DNA from: JAWWBN01 sp033720955
Lineage (GTDB): Bacteria > Acidobacteriota > Thermoanaerobaculia > Multivoradales > JAHEKO01
Assembly (NCBI GenBank): GCA_033720955.1
Contig: JAWWBN010000111.1
Span: forward strand, 1 to 11,432
Reading direction: 5' to 3'
Length of the DNA: 11,432 nt
The notes beneath the pieces were generated by a model that did no database searches, was not told the origin of the DNA, and was given only the letters and a program-made list of their open reading frames with translations. Position numbers and translations under genes: made by a program. Shown in pieces: positions 1-6,821 of this stretch; position 1 is the stretch's first letter; each line of letters begins with the position of its first letter.

Positions 1-7
1 GCTCGAC

Positions 8-505
8 ATGAAGACGACCCCCCTGTTTCTGGTCTGCGCCGCGCTGCTGGCGACGATCGCCGCGCCGGCGGAGGCCGAGATCTACACGGTGACGCTGACC
101 AACGGCGCCTCGCTCGAGACCCGGTACCAGCCCATCACCGACCCGCACGACGAGAGCAAGCTGTTGATGCTCACCGACCAGAGCAACTGGATCTCGCTGC
201 CCCTGTCCATCGTCGCCTCGGTGACCGAGGAGTACGAGACCCGGGGCTTCGGCCTGCGCATCGACTCGAAGACGGTGGAGGTCGGCTACCTGCCGAACGA
301 TCAGCCGGATCCCAATGCCGAGACCGCGCCCGAGGACCCGACCGAGCGGCTGCTGCGGGCGCTCGAAGGCCAGCGGGAGGAGCCGTTCACGGTCGAGCAG
401 TTCGTCCAGCCGACGGAGTATGGCGAGCCCGGAGAGGCTTCGGGCGGCATTCCCATCGGCTTCACGCGGCGGACCACTCCGCCGCTGGGCAGGCCCTTCG
501 ACTAG
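8..505 (+). CDS. Secreted hypothetical protein
   Basis: A 165-residue protein of no family I recognise. Residues 1-23 look like a Sec signal peptide: a basic Met-Lys start, a hydrophobic stretch, and a probable cut after Ala-Glu-Ala before EIYTVTL. The mature part begins with beta-strand-like sequence rich in Thr and Asn, has a middle section with SNWISLPLSIV, and ends in a Pro/Glu-rich, probably disordered tail from about residue 97. There is no lipobox cysteine, so it is probably periplasmic or exported. The ATG lies only 7 bases from the left edge, so its ribosome binding site cannot be judged. The signal peptide directly after this Met supports the start. It ends 31 bases before the riboswitch, so it is the last gene of an upstream unit rather than part of the B12 operon. 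No function is assigned. Confidence 0.8.
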   Translation: MKTTPLFLVCAALLATIAAPAEAEIYTVTLTNGASLETRYQPITDPHDESKLLMLTDQSNWISLPLSIVASVTEEYETRGFGLRIDSKTVEVGYLPNDQPDPNAETAPEDPTERLLRALEGQREEPFTVEQFVQPTEYGEPGEASGGIPIGFTRRTTPPLGRPFD

Positions 506-535
506 TCCGCTGGGCCCTGACTCTTTGATATCCAC

Positions 536-756
536 GACGCGGCGGTGACGCCCTCCGCCTTCTCCGGGCGCGTGGCCCGGGGAGGGAGGGCGTCGCAAGG
601 GAAGCCGGTGAGAGACCGGCGCGGCCCCCGCCACTGTAACCGGGGACGAAACCGGAGACGCCACTGCGCGGCCCAGATCGCTCGACGAGCGGTCGCCCGC
701 GTGGGAAGGCCCGGGAGTAGGTGGAGCCGGAAGCCAGGAGACCGACCGGCCGCGTC
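536..756 (+). promoter_or_regulatory. Cobalamin (B12) riboswitch
   Basis: The conserved boxes of the cobalamin riboswitch appear in the right order. AAGGGAAGCCGGTG is at 597-610, CCCCCGCCACTGTA at 625-638, CCACTG at 661-666, GGGAAGGC at 703-710, and the B12 box GAAGCCAGGAGACC at 730-743. The closing P1 helix is a perfect 8-bp pairing of 536-543 with 749-756. An unusually long second stem pairs 547-556 with 585-594 over 10 bp and encloses a further GC-rich hairpin. This RNA binds adenosylcobalamin or a related cobalamin and lowers expression of the genes that follow. Here these are the four B12 uptake genes starting at 847, which fits exactly. The promoter must lie just upstream. TGATAT at 526-531 is a possible -10 element but has no convincing -35, so it is not called separately. 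Confidence 0.97.
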
Positions 757-846
757 TCGACACGACCCTCCTCGGGGAGAGAGGGGGCGGCGCGCCGACG
801 CGGTCCCGTCCCGGCTCCCCCGACCGGGTCGGCGGAGGTGCGCACC
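757..846 (+). promoter_or_regulatory. Riboswitch expression platform and btuB ribosome binding site
   Basis: The Shine-Dalgarno GGAGG at 834-838 sits 8 bases before the GTG at 847 and decides that start. A small hairpin pairs CCGAC 820-824 with GTCGG 828-832 directly beside it. CCTCC at 767-771 is perfectly complementary to the GGAGG and could mask it. No hairpin followed by a T-run is present, so I infer translational control by hiding the ribosome binding site rather than a transcription terminator. The alternative pairings are by eye only. Confidence 0.55.
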
Positions 847-3000
847 GTGATCGACACCCGCATCCTCCGGGGCCGCGGGGGGCGGCTCCGGTGGGCTCTC
901 GTCCCCCTCATCCTCCCCCTTCTCTCCCTCCCGGCCCCGGCGGCGGAGGGTCCGCCCGAGGACGGCCCCGCGGCCGAGGAGACCGCCGGCGAGGGCGACG
1001 ACTCGCCCCGGATCGTGGTCGAGGACGACCTCACCGTCACCGGCGGCCGGCTGCGCGGCGAGCCGCGGGAGCTGCTCGCCGCGCCCAACAACGTCACCGT
1101 CATCTCGCGCCAGGAGATCGACTCGTCGACCGCCCTGACGCTGCAGGAGCTGCTCTCGACCCGGGCCGGCGTGGTGCTCTTCGACCAGGTCGGGGACGGC
1201 GTGTCCCTGACCTTGGACCTGCGCGGGTTCGGCGGCACCGGCACCCGGGTGCTCCTCGACGGCGCGCCGATCAACGACCCGAGGAACAACTCGGCGGCGC
1301 TCGAGCTGGTTCCGCTCGCGGCGCTCGAGCGGATCGAGGTCGTCCGGGGATCGACCGCCGCCCTGGCCGGCGGTGGCTCCGAGGCCGGGGTCCTCAACCT
1401 CTGGACCCGGAGAGGCGCCGACGGCCGGGTGCGGGCGCGGCTCGCCGCGGGGAGCGACGAGACGATCGACGCCGGCGCTCACGGCGGCGTCCGTGCCGGG
1501 GAGACCGACCTCTTCCTCTCCGGCTCCCGGCGCGAGACCGACGGCCATCGCGAGAACTCCGCCGGCGAGCTGACGCGGCTGGCCGCGACCGCCGCGGGCG
1601 AGCTCGCGCCCCGGCACTCCCTCCGCCTCTCGCTCCTGGGCGGCCGCTCCGACCTCGGGAGCCCCGGCGCCCTGACCGCCGCGGAGCTCGCCGCGGACCG
1701 CCGGCAGGCGCCCTTCAACCGCCTCGACTTCTCGGACGAGCTGGCCCGCCAGGCGACCCTCGACTATCGCGGCGTCCCGGCCGGCTCCCTCAGCCTGGCG
1801 GCCAACCTCTACCACCGCGACCGGGGCTCCGAGATTCTCTCCACCGGGCGCGCGGCGCCCCTCTTCGGCGGCTTCTTTCTCGACTCCGAGGCGGACGCGC
1901 TCGGCGCCACCGTGGAGCTGCGGCGCGTCCTCGACGGACGGGCGGGAGAGGGCGAGGTCGTCCTGGGCGCGGAGTGGCTGGAGGGCGAGACGGACGCCCG
2001 CGGCTTCTTCACCTCGCCCGACGACCCCGGCGCGGTGGACCCCGCCGGTCTGGGCTCCGACAACCTCTCCGAGCGTCTCACCGGCGCCCTCTACCTGCAG
2101 GGGCGCTGGTCCCCGGCGCCCCGCTGGAGCCTGGTCGCCGGCGCCCGCCTCGACGAGGACGAGGTGCGCTACACCGAGCGCTTCCCCGACCCGGCCAACC
2201 GCGCCCGGCGCCGGTACTCGGAGCTCTCGCTGCGGGCCGGGGTCAACTACGCTCCCGGCGACCGCTGGGGCCTCTACCTCTCCTACGGCGAGTCGTACCT
2301 GCCGCCCACCATCGAGGAGCTCTTCGCCTTTCCGCTCTTCGGCAGCAATCCCGACCTCGAGCCGGAGGATTCGCGCTCGTGGGAGGCCGGTGTCCGGACC
2401 CGGCTGGGCCGGCGCGGCACCGGCGCCCTCGCCCTCTTCCGGACCGACACCGAAGACGAGATCGTCTTCGACCCCGCGTCGCCCCGGGCCCCCTTCGGCG
2501 CCAACGTGAACGGCGGCCGAGCGCGCCGGGAGGGGATCGAGGCCTCCGCTCGCGGCCCGCTCGGCGGGCGGGTCAACGGCTTCGTCGAGCTGACGCTGAT
2601 GGAGGCCGAGCGCCTCGAGGTCGCCGGCGCCCCCGATCGCGCCGGCCGCGCCCTGCCGTTGGTGCCCGAGGAGCGGATCTCGGTCGGCATCGACGCCTCG
2701 CTGCCGGGCGGTCTCGATCTGCGAGCCGCCTGGCTGCGGGTGGGCGAGCAGCCGCTGGGCAACGACGACCTCAACCTCCGGCGGCCGCTTCCGGCGTACT
2801 CGGTTCTCGACGCCCGCCTCGCCTGGCGGCTGCCGGCGGCGGCGAGATGGACCCTCTACCTGGACGCCCGCAACCTGCTCGACGAGGAGTACTCCACCCG
2901 CGGCATCTTCGCCTTCGACTTCGCCGCCGGCAGCTCGCGGGAGTTCTTCACCCCGGCGCCCGACCGCCGGCTCCTCCTGGGGGTGATGTGGGAGCGCTGA
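847..3000 (+). CDS. btuB: TonB-dependent outer-membrane receptor, BtuB-like vitamin B12 transporter
   Basis: A 717-residue outer-membrane receptor that should carry cobalamin into the periplasm using energy from TonB. Residues 1-33 form a signal peptide: an Arg-rich start, a Leu/Pro hydrophobic core, and a cut after Ala-Pro-Ala-Ala. A TonB-box-like segment, PRIVVEDDLTVTG, follows at about 54-66. The plug domain spans about 75-190 (NNVTVISRQEI, LRGFGGTGTRVLLDGAPIND, IEVVRGSTAAL). The rest is a beta barrel, with the family features SYGESYLPPTIEEL, NPDLEPEDSRSWEAG and NLLDEEYSTRG. The size is slightly above that of E. coli BtuB. The frame is open further upstream to 721, but that stretch is riboswitch RNA, so the GTG at 847 with its Shine-Dalgarno is chosen. 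The protein ends Met-Trp-Glu-Arg rather than in the aromatic residue usual for barrel proteins. Sequence alone cannot tell B12 from siderophore receptors; the riboswitch and the btuFDC neighbours make B12 the likely substrate. Confidence 0.92.
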   Translation: MIDTRILRGRGGRLRWALVPLILPLLSLPAPAAEGPPEDGPAAEETAGEGDDSPRIVVEDDLTVTGGRLRGEPRELLAAPNNVTVISRQEIDSSTALTLQELLSTRAGVVLFDQVGDGVSLTLDLRGFGGTGTRVLLDGAPINDPRNNSAALELVPLAALERIEVVRGSTAALAGGGSEAGVLNLWTRRGADGRVRARLAAGSDETIDAGAHGGVRAGETDLFLSGSRRETDGHRENSAGELTRLAATAAGELAPRHSLRLSLLGGRSDLGSPGALTAAELAADRRQAPFNRLDFSDELARQATLDYRGVPAGSLSLAANLYHRDRGSEILSTGRAAPLFGGFFLDSEADALGATVELRRVLDGRAGEGEVVLGAEWLEGETDARGFFTSPDDPGAVDPAGLGSDNLSERLTGALYLQGRWSPAPRWSLVAGARLDEDEVRYTERFPDPANRARRRYSELSLRAGVNYAPGDRWGLYLSYGESYLPPTIEELFAFPLFGSNPDLEPEDSRSWEAGVRTRLGRRGTGALALFRTDTEDEIVFDPASPRAPFGANVNGGRARREGIEASARGPLGGRVNGFVELTLMEAERLEVAGAPDRAGRALPLVPEERISVGIDASLPGGLDLRAAWLRVGEQPLGNDDLNLRRPLPAYSVLDARLAWRLPAAARWTLYLDARNLLDEEYSTRGIFAFDFAAGSSREFFTPAPDRRLLLGVMWER

Positions 3001-3881
3001 GCCGGATCGCCGCGGCGCTCCTGGCGGCGGCCGCCCTCGCCGGCTGCGGCGGCCCGGGCGAGGAGACGACCTCGGAGAGGGCGACGGCCCCACCGCCCGA
3101 GCGCATCGTGGTGGTCTCGCCCAGCCTGGCAGAGATCGTCTTCCGCCTGGGCGAGGGCGGCAGAATCGTCGGGGTGGGCGACTTCGTGCGCTATCCCGCG
3201 GAGGCCGCCGAGCTGCCCCGGATCGGCGGTCTCTTCGATCCGCGGCTGGAGCGGATCGTTGCCCTCCAGCCCGACCTCGCGATCCTGCTGCCCAGCGAGC
3301 AGGAGCTGGCGACGCGCCTGCAGGGCCTGGGGATCCAGATCCTGACGGTCCCCGCCGAGACCCTCGACGACGTCGAGGCCGCGCTGGCGACCATCGGCCG
3401 CCGCCTGGGCGCCTCCGCGCGCGCCGAAGCGCTGGTCGCGGAGTGGCGGGAGCGGCTCGCTCCGGACCCCCTCTCCGGGGCGCCGCGGGTGGTGCTCTCG
3501 CTGGCGCGCGAGGGGGGTCGTCTCAGCCAGGTGCTCTGCGCCGGACCGGGCACCTTCTTCGACGAGCTGCTCGACCGCCTGGGCGCCGTCAACCTGATGG
3601 CGGACGCGCCGGTGCGCTACCCCCAGGTCGGCCCCGAGGAGATCGTCGAGCGGCGGCCGGAGGTGATCGTGGAGCTGCAGCCCGAGCCGCCGTCGGAGGA
3701 GCAGGGAGCGCGGATGGTCCAGGAGTGGGAGCGTCTTCTGGGGCGCGGGCGCGTCTGCGTGCGGCTGATCAGCGGCGATCACACGCTGCTGCCCGGTCCG
3801 CGCCTGCCGCGGCTCTACGCCGAGCTGGGGGAGGCGATCGGCTCGTGCGCCGCCCTGGAGCCCGAGACGGTCGGCTCGTGA
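2988..3881 (+). CDS. btuF: Cobalamin-binding lipoprotein of ABC transporter, BtuF-like
   Basis: A 297-residue substrate-binding protein of the BtuF/FecB/HmuT type (helical-backbone class III fold). It should capture cobalamin after BtuB and hand it to BtuCD. The signal peptide carries a lipobox Leu-Ala-Gly-Cys at 17-20, so it is probably lipid-anchored, unlike soluble E. coli BtuF. The N-lobe begins with RIVVVSPSLAEIVFRLG and contains the family pattern LERIVALQPDLAIL at about 87-100. The C-lobe has VRYPQVGPEEIVERRPEVIV, close to the BtuF pattern around Pro-Gln-Val. The GTG start at 2988 overlaps the receptor gene by 13 bases. A GGGGG at 2979-2983 acts as its ribosome binding site, and no other start is available before the hydrophobic segment. 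Heme or siderophore binding is possible from the family alone, but the riboswitch points to B12. Confidence 0.9.
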   Translation: MGALSRIAAALLAAAALAGCGGPGEETTSERATAPPPERIVVVSPSLAEIVFRLGEGGRIVGVGDFVRYPAEAAELPRIGGLFDPRLERIVALQPDLAILLPSEQELATRLQGLGIQILTVPAETLDDVEAALATIGRRLGASARAEALVAEWRERLAPDPLSGAPRVVLSLAREGGRLSQVLCAGPGTFFDELLDRLGAVNLMADAPVRYPQVGPEEIVERRPEVIVELQPEPPSEEQGARMVQEWERLLGRGRVCVRLISGDHTLLPGPRLPRLYAELGEAIGSCAALEPETVGS

Positions 3882-4660
3882 GCGCGCCGCTCGCACGCGC
3901 CGAGGGCGTCACCGCCCACCTGCCCGGCGGCTTCCGGCTGGGGCCGCTGGACCTCGCGGTGGAGCGGGGCGAGTGCCTCGCGGTGGTGGGGCCCAACGGC
4001 GCCGGCAAGACCACCCTGCTGCGGCTGCTGGCCGGGCTGCTCGCGCCGGGGCGAGGCCGCATGCTGTGGCAGGAGGAGCCGTACGCGGCGGCGAGCCGGC
4101 GGCAGCTCGCGCGCCGCATCGCCTACGTTCCCCAGGTTCGCCCGGCGCGGATCCCGCTCACGGTGCGGCAGCTCGTGCTCCAGGGTCGCTTCCCCCACCT
4201 GCCCCGCTTCGGCTCCCCCACGGCGGAGGACTACCGCGAGGTCGCCGCGGCCCTGGCTACGGTCGGGATCGCCGCGCTCGCCGACCGCCCGGTGGACGCG
4301 CTCTCCGGGGGCGAGCGCCAGGCGGTCTTCATCGCCGCGGCGCTCGCGCAGGAGGCGCCGCTTCTGGTGCTCGACGAGCCCACCACCCACCTCGATCCCG
4401 GGCACCAGCGCGACGCGGCGGCGCTGGTGCGCCGGCTCTCCCAGACCGCCGGGCGCACCGTGGTCACCGCCACCCACGACTTGAACTTCGCCTCGCTGGT
4501 GGCGACCCGCATCCTCGCCCTGCGCGACGGCCGCGCCCTGACCTGCGACGTGCCCCGCCGGCTGCTCACGGCGGAGATGCTGGGCGAGCTCTTCGACGCC
4601 CCCTTCGCGGTGGTTCGGGGCGGGGAGCGACCGATCACCGTGCTGGAGCTCGACGGGTGA
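3878..4660 (+). CDS. btuD: ABC transporter ATP-binding protein, BtuD-like
   Basis: A 260-residue cytoplasmic ATPase that powers cobalamin import with the permease encoded next. All ABC motifs are intact: Walker A GPNGAGKTT at 38-46, Q-loop glutamine 86 in YVPQ, signature LSGGERQ at 142-148, Walker B LLVLDEP at 162-168 followed by a D-loop (HLD), and switch histidine 200 in THD. Length and layout match the FecE/BtuD/FepC group of metal-chelate importers. The GTG start overlaps the btuF stop as GTGA, which suggests translational coupling; no strong ribosome binding site is visible. Longer readings in this frame to 3443 lie inside btuF and lack family similarity. By family alone it could serve siderophores or heme. 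Its place in a riboswitch-led btuBFDC series supports cobalamin. Confidence 0.93.
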   Translation: MSAPLARAEGVTAHLPGGFRLGPLDLAVERGECLAVVGPNGAGKTTLLRLLAGLLAPGRGRMLWQEEPYAAASRRQLARRIAYVPQVRPARIPLTVRQLVLQGRFPHLPRFGSPTAEDYREVAAALATVGIAALADRPVDALSGGERQAVFIAAALAQEAPLLVLDEPTTHLDPGHQRDAAALVRRLSQTAGRTVVTATHDLNFASLVATRILALRDGRALTCDVPRRLLTAEMLGELFDAPFAVVRGGERPITVLELDG

Positions 4661-5643
4661 GCTCCGCCGCGGCCCGCCGGACGGTCACTCTCACCGCCGT
4701 CGCCTGGGTGGTGGCGCTGGGGGCGGCGGCGGCAGTCGGCAGTCAGCCGCTCGACCTCGGGGCGCTGCTGGAGGGCGACCCGGTGGCCCTGACACTGCTC
4801 TGGAAGCTGCGGGTGCCGCGGGCCCTGCTGGCGCTCCTGGCGGGCGGCGCCCTCGCCGCCGCGGGGGCCGGCTTCCAGGCTCTCTTCCGCAACCCGCTGG
4901 CCGAGCCCTACACCCTCGGGGTGGCCTCGGGAGCGGCGCTCGGCGCGGTGCTCGCGCTGCAGGTGGCGCCCCACGGCTGGGCCTTCGGTGCGCCCCTGGT
5001 CTACGCCGCGAGCTTTCTGGGCGCTCTGGCCGTGACGGCGTTGATCGTCGGGCTCGCCACCGCCCGGGGCGGTACCTCCACCGCCACGCTGCTTCTCGCC
5101 GGGATCGCCATCTCGCTCTCGAGCTCGGCGCTGATCCTCTTCGTCCAGTACCTCGCCGACTTCCACCGCACCTATCGCATGGTGCGTTGGATGATGGGCG
5201 GGCTGGCGGTGGTCGGCTTCGGCGAGGTGCTCTGGGCGGCTCCCTGGGTCGTGCTGGGGGTGGCGGTGCTCGTGGCCCACCGGCGCGAGCTCGACCTGCT
5301 GCTGACCGGCGAGGAGCTGGCGGCCAGCCGGGGGGTGGACCTGACCCGGCTGCGCTGGATCGCCCTGGCGGCCACCTCGGCCATGGTGGGGGCGCTGGTG
5401 GCAGTCGCCGGGCCCATCGGCTTCGTAGGCCTGGTGGTGCCGCACGTGCTGCGTCGCTGGACCGGGCACGACCACGCCCTCCTCCTGCCGGCCTGCTTCC
5501 TGGGCGGCGGCGCCTTCCTGGCGCTGTGCGACCTGGCGGCCCGCCGGCTGCTGGCACCGGCGGAGCTGCCGGTCGGAGTGCTGACGGCGTTGACCGGCGG
5601 CCCCTTCTTTCTCTGGCTGCTGCTGCGCCGCCGGCTCGGATAG
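4657..5643 (+). CDS. btuC: ABC transporter permease, BtuC/FecCD family
   Basis: A 328-residue inner-membrane permease of the FecCD/BtuC family, which forms a dimer with about ten membrane helices per subunit. Family landmarks are present: LRVPRALLALLAGG at 51-64, then FRNPLAEPYTLGVASGAALG at 77-96. The cytoplasmic coupling segment LLTGEELAASRGVDLTRLR is at 215-233, and GPIGFVGLVVPHVLRR at 252-267. The C-terminal PVGVLTALTGGPFFLWLL is at 305-322. The size is normal for the family. The GTG start overlaps the btuD stop as GTGA, and a TGGAG ribosome binding site at 4644-4648 lies 8 bases upstream. It completes the uptake set: receptor, binding protein, ATPase, permease. Only one permease gene is present, as expected for a homodimeric BtuC. 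Confidence 0.93.
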   Translation: MSSAAARRTVTLTAVAWVVALGAAAAVGSQPLDLGALLEGDPVALTLLWKLRVPRALLALLAGGALAAAGAGFQALFRNPLAEPYTLGVASGAALGAVLALQVAPHGWAFGAPLVYAASFLGALAVTALIVGLATARGGTSTATLLLAGIAISLSSSALILFVQYLADFHRTYRMVRWMMGGLAVVGFGEVLWAAPWVVLGVAVLVAHRRELDLLLTGEELAASRGVDLTRLRWIALAATSAMVGALVAVAGPIGFVGLVVPHVLRRWTGHDHALLLPACFLGGGAFLALCDLAARRLLAPAELPVGVLTALTGGPFFLWLLLRRRLG

Positions 5644-5654
5644 ACTGGCCGTCG

Positions 5655-5828
5655 ATGCCCAAGCCGAAGCTCTTCTGGCCGCTCATCGGCGGCGTGGGGC
5701 TCTTCCTGGTGCTGCTCTACCTGCGGGGGTTCGCGCCGCTCCACGCCCTGATCGCCTCGATCGCCGGCAGCGCTCTGGTCTACTGGTCGCTGCGCGCGGT
5801 CGAGAACCTGAGCCGGCTCAGGAAGTAG
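5655..5828 (+). CDS. Small two-helix membrane protein, unknown
   Basis: A 57-residue protein of no family I recognise. It starts with a basic MPKPK segment, followed by a hydrophobic helix at about 8-23. A short RGFAP loop follows, then a second helix at about 29-48, and a basic C-terminus ending LSRLRK. This predicts a small hairpin in the inner membrane with both ends in the cytoplasm. It begins 11 bases after btuC, on the same strand, so it may be read with the B12 operon. No good ribosome binding site is seen, only a distant GGATAG. Nothing links it by sequence to cobalamin. The clean two-helix pattern with positive ends argues that it is translated. Confidence 0.65.
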   Translation: MPKPKLFWPLIGGVGLFLVLLYLRGFAPLHALIASIAGSALVYWSLRAVENLSRLRK

Positions 5829-5841
5829 CCCGAGCCTCCGG

Positions 5842-5988
5842 ATGTCCCCCGCGTCGCGGACCCTGCTCTCCGCCGCCCTCCTCTCCGCCTGGCTGATGCT
5901 CCTCTTCACCGGCTGGACTGCCGGCGGCGCGGTGCACCTTCTGCTCCTGGCGGCGCTCCTCCTCTTCCCCTGGCGGGGGCGCGGATGA
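5842..5988 (+). CDS. Small membrane protein resembling lmo0937/DUF5670 family
   Basis: A 48-residue protein with two hydrophobic helices, at about 8-23 and 31-43. Between them is the pattern FTGWTAGGAVHLLLLAALLL. From memory this matches the short lmo0937 family (DUF5670), whose members have a Trp/Leu-rich first helix, a Gly-Gly-x-x-His-x-Leu-Leu turn and second helix, and a basic tail. Here the tail is WRGRG. The function of that family is not established. The gene starts 13 bases after the previous small gene, with only a weak, distant ribosome binding site. It overlaps the next gene by 4 bases (ATGA), which suggests that they are translated together. The family assignment rests on this short motif and should be treated as likely rather than certain. 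Confidence 0.65.
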   Translation: MSPASRTLLSAALLSAWLMLLFTGWTAGGAVHLLLLAALLLFPWRGRG

Positions 5989-6440
5989 GCCGGGTCGGCC
6001 GGGCAGTCGTCCTCCTGGCGTCCCTGGCCCTGGCGGGGGCGTGCGCCGAGCCGGAGCCCCAGGGCGAGAGGTCCTTCGACGACGTCGAGGTGACGGCCGG
6101 CGACGACACCGGCTTCACCACCGACTTCGACGAGATCGGGCCGCGGCCCGTCCCGGGCATCAACGGTCTGATCCCCCCCGATTTCCCCGAGACGCTGCCG
6201 CTCTACACCCCCGCCGACCTCGTCGACTTCGGCGCCGGCGCGCGTCGGGAGCGCTTCATCGTCCTCCAGGTCGAGGCGCCGCTCTCCGGGGTCCGCGACG
6301 AGCAGCTCGCCCGCCTGCGTCGCGGCGGCTGGCGGGTGAGCGGCGGCGGCGACGCCTGGCGCGCCGACCGCGCCGGCCGCACAGTGCGCCTCACCTTCCG
6401 CACGGAGGAGGGCGTCAGCCAGATCCGCTACGACTACTAG
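5985..6440 (+). CDS. Predicted lipoprotein, unknown function
   Basis: A 151-residue protein. The N-terminus is a short signal sequence ending Leu-Ala-Gly-Ala-Cys with Cys20, a somewhat relaxed lipobox, so it is probably anchored in the outer or inner membrane. An acidic linker (about 21-50) contains FDDVEVTAGDDTGF. The folded part starts near PPDFPETLPLY at about 64-74 and ends with a run of predicted strands, including TVRLTFRTEEGVSQIRYDY. This layout, a Pro-rich entry and a small domain with a GGWRV turn, resembles small lipoprotein domains seen in many Gram-negative genomes, but I cannot name a family. The ATG overlaps the previous stop as ATGA. It is the last gene before the ATP synthase promoter and could be the end of the B12 transcript. 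It has no visible tie to cobalamin. Confidence 0.75.
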   Translation: MSRVGRAVVLLASLALAGACAEPEPQGERSFDDVEVTAGDDTGFTTDFDEIGPRPVPGINGLIPPDFPETLPLYTPADLVDFGAGARRERFIVLQVEAPLSGVRDEQLARLRRGGWRVSGGGDAWRADRAGRTVRLTFRTEEGVSQIRYDY

Positions 6441-6446
6441 GCTGGC

Positions 6447-6463
6447 CCGGCGCCCGCCGGTTT
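6447..6463 (+). terminator. Possible weak terminator hairpin
   Basis: CCGGC at 6447-6451 pairs with GCCGG at 6456-6460 over a 4-base loop and is followed by TTT. The stem is short and the T-run minimal. It lies 6 bases after the lipoprotein stop codon and directly before the next promoter, the position expected for an operon boundary. Confidence 0.3.
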
Positions 6464-6490
6464 GAAAGCCCGGGCGGGCCCTGGTACACT
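6462..6490 (+). promoter_or_regulatory. Sigma-70-type promoter for the ATP synthase operon
   Basis: The -35 element TTGAAA (6462-6467, 5 of 6 consensus bases) is followed by a 17-base spacer and the -10 element TACACT (6485-6490, 4 of 6). A TG at 6482-6483 adds an extended -10. Such a match stands out in GC-rich sequence, and it sits in the gap before atpZ. Transcription would begin near 6497 and leave a leader of roughly 85 bases. The promoter also rules out the upstream in-frame TTG at 6462 as the atpZ start. Confidence 0.7.
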
Positions 6491-6581
6491 CGCGGCGCCC
6501 GCGAGGGGAGGTGGGATCGGCTGCGTCCGACAGGCGGCCGGGTCGTGGAGCGGGCTCCGCAGCAGTCAGCTCGAGCAGGTT

Positions 6582-6821
6582 TTGGGTCCGAGCGGCAACA
6601 GGAAACGGCCGCCTTGGATGCGTCTTGCAGGCGCCGGCTGGGAGCTCGCCTTCGCGATCGTCGGCTTTGCGGGAGTCGGCTTCCTGGTCGGCTCCCTGCT
6701 CGGGAGCGCGCGGTGGGGCCTTCTGATCGGAGCGATCCTGGGTGTCGTCGGCGGCCTGTACAACCTCGTCAAGTCGGCGATCGGCATCACCAGGGACACG
6801 GGCCGAGACCAGAGCGGGTGA
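6582..6821 (+). CDS. atpZ: AtpZ/AtpI-family small membrane protein of ATP synthase operon
   Basis: A protein of about 79 residues with two membrane helices, matching the short AtpZ-type proteins encoded at the head of many F-type ATP synthase operons. These are thought to help ring assembly or membrane insertion, or divalent cation transport. A basic stretch NRKRPPWMRLAGAGWELAF leads into helix one at about 22-40. The second helix ends with GVVGGLYNLVKSA at about 54-66, the Gly-Gly-x-Tyr-Asn-Leu signature of the family. The start is uncertain. TTG at 6582 has a close GAGCAGG upstream and keeps the basic lead usual in the family. ATG at 6618 would give 67 residues but has a poor ribosome binding site. 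Anything upstream of about 6497 is excluded by the promoter. It overlaps atpI by 4 bases (GTGA). Confidence 0.78.
   Translation: MGPSGNRKRPPWMRLAGAGWELAFAIVGFAGVGFLVGSLLGSARWGLLIGAILGVVGGLYNLVKSAIGITRDTGRDQSG

Noticed and set aside
526..531. TGATAT as a -10 element for the riboswitch transcript
   Set aside because: It matches 4 of 6 bases and is well placed before position 536, but no acceptable -35 lies 16-18 bases upstream. It is mentioned only in the riboswitch entry.
721..846. Upstream extension of the btuB reading frame
   Set aside because: This stretch contains the 3' end of the cobalamin riboswitch and its platform. The signal peptide begins after 847, and a good ribosome binding site precedes 847.
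891..2987. Open frame continuous with btuF but starting deep inside btuB
   Set aside because: The translation is Arg/Pro/Gly-rich shadow sequence. Real similarity begins only at the lipoprotein signal peptide after 2988.
502..3093. A very long open frame of 863 residues on the minus strand
   Set aside because: It lies opposite btuB and the riboswitch, has low-complexity Gly/Arg/Glu/Pro composition and no family motif. GC-rich genes commonly leave such open antisense frames.
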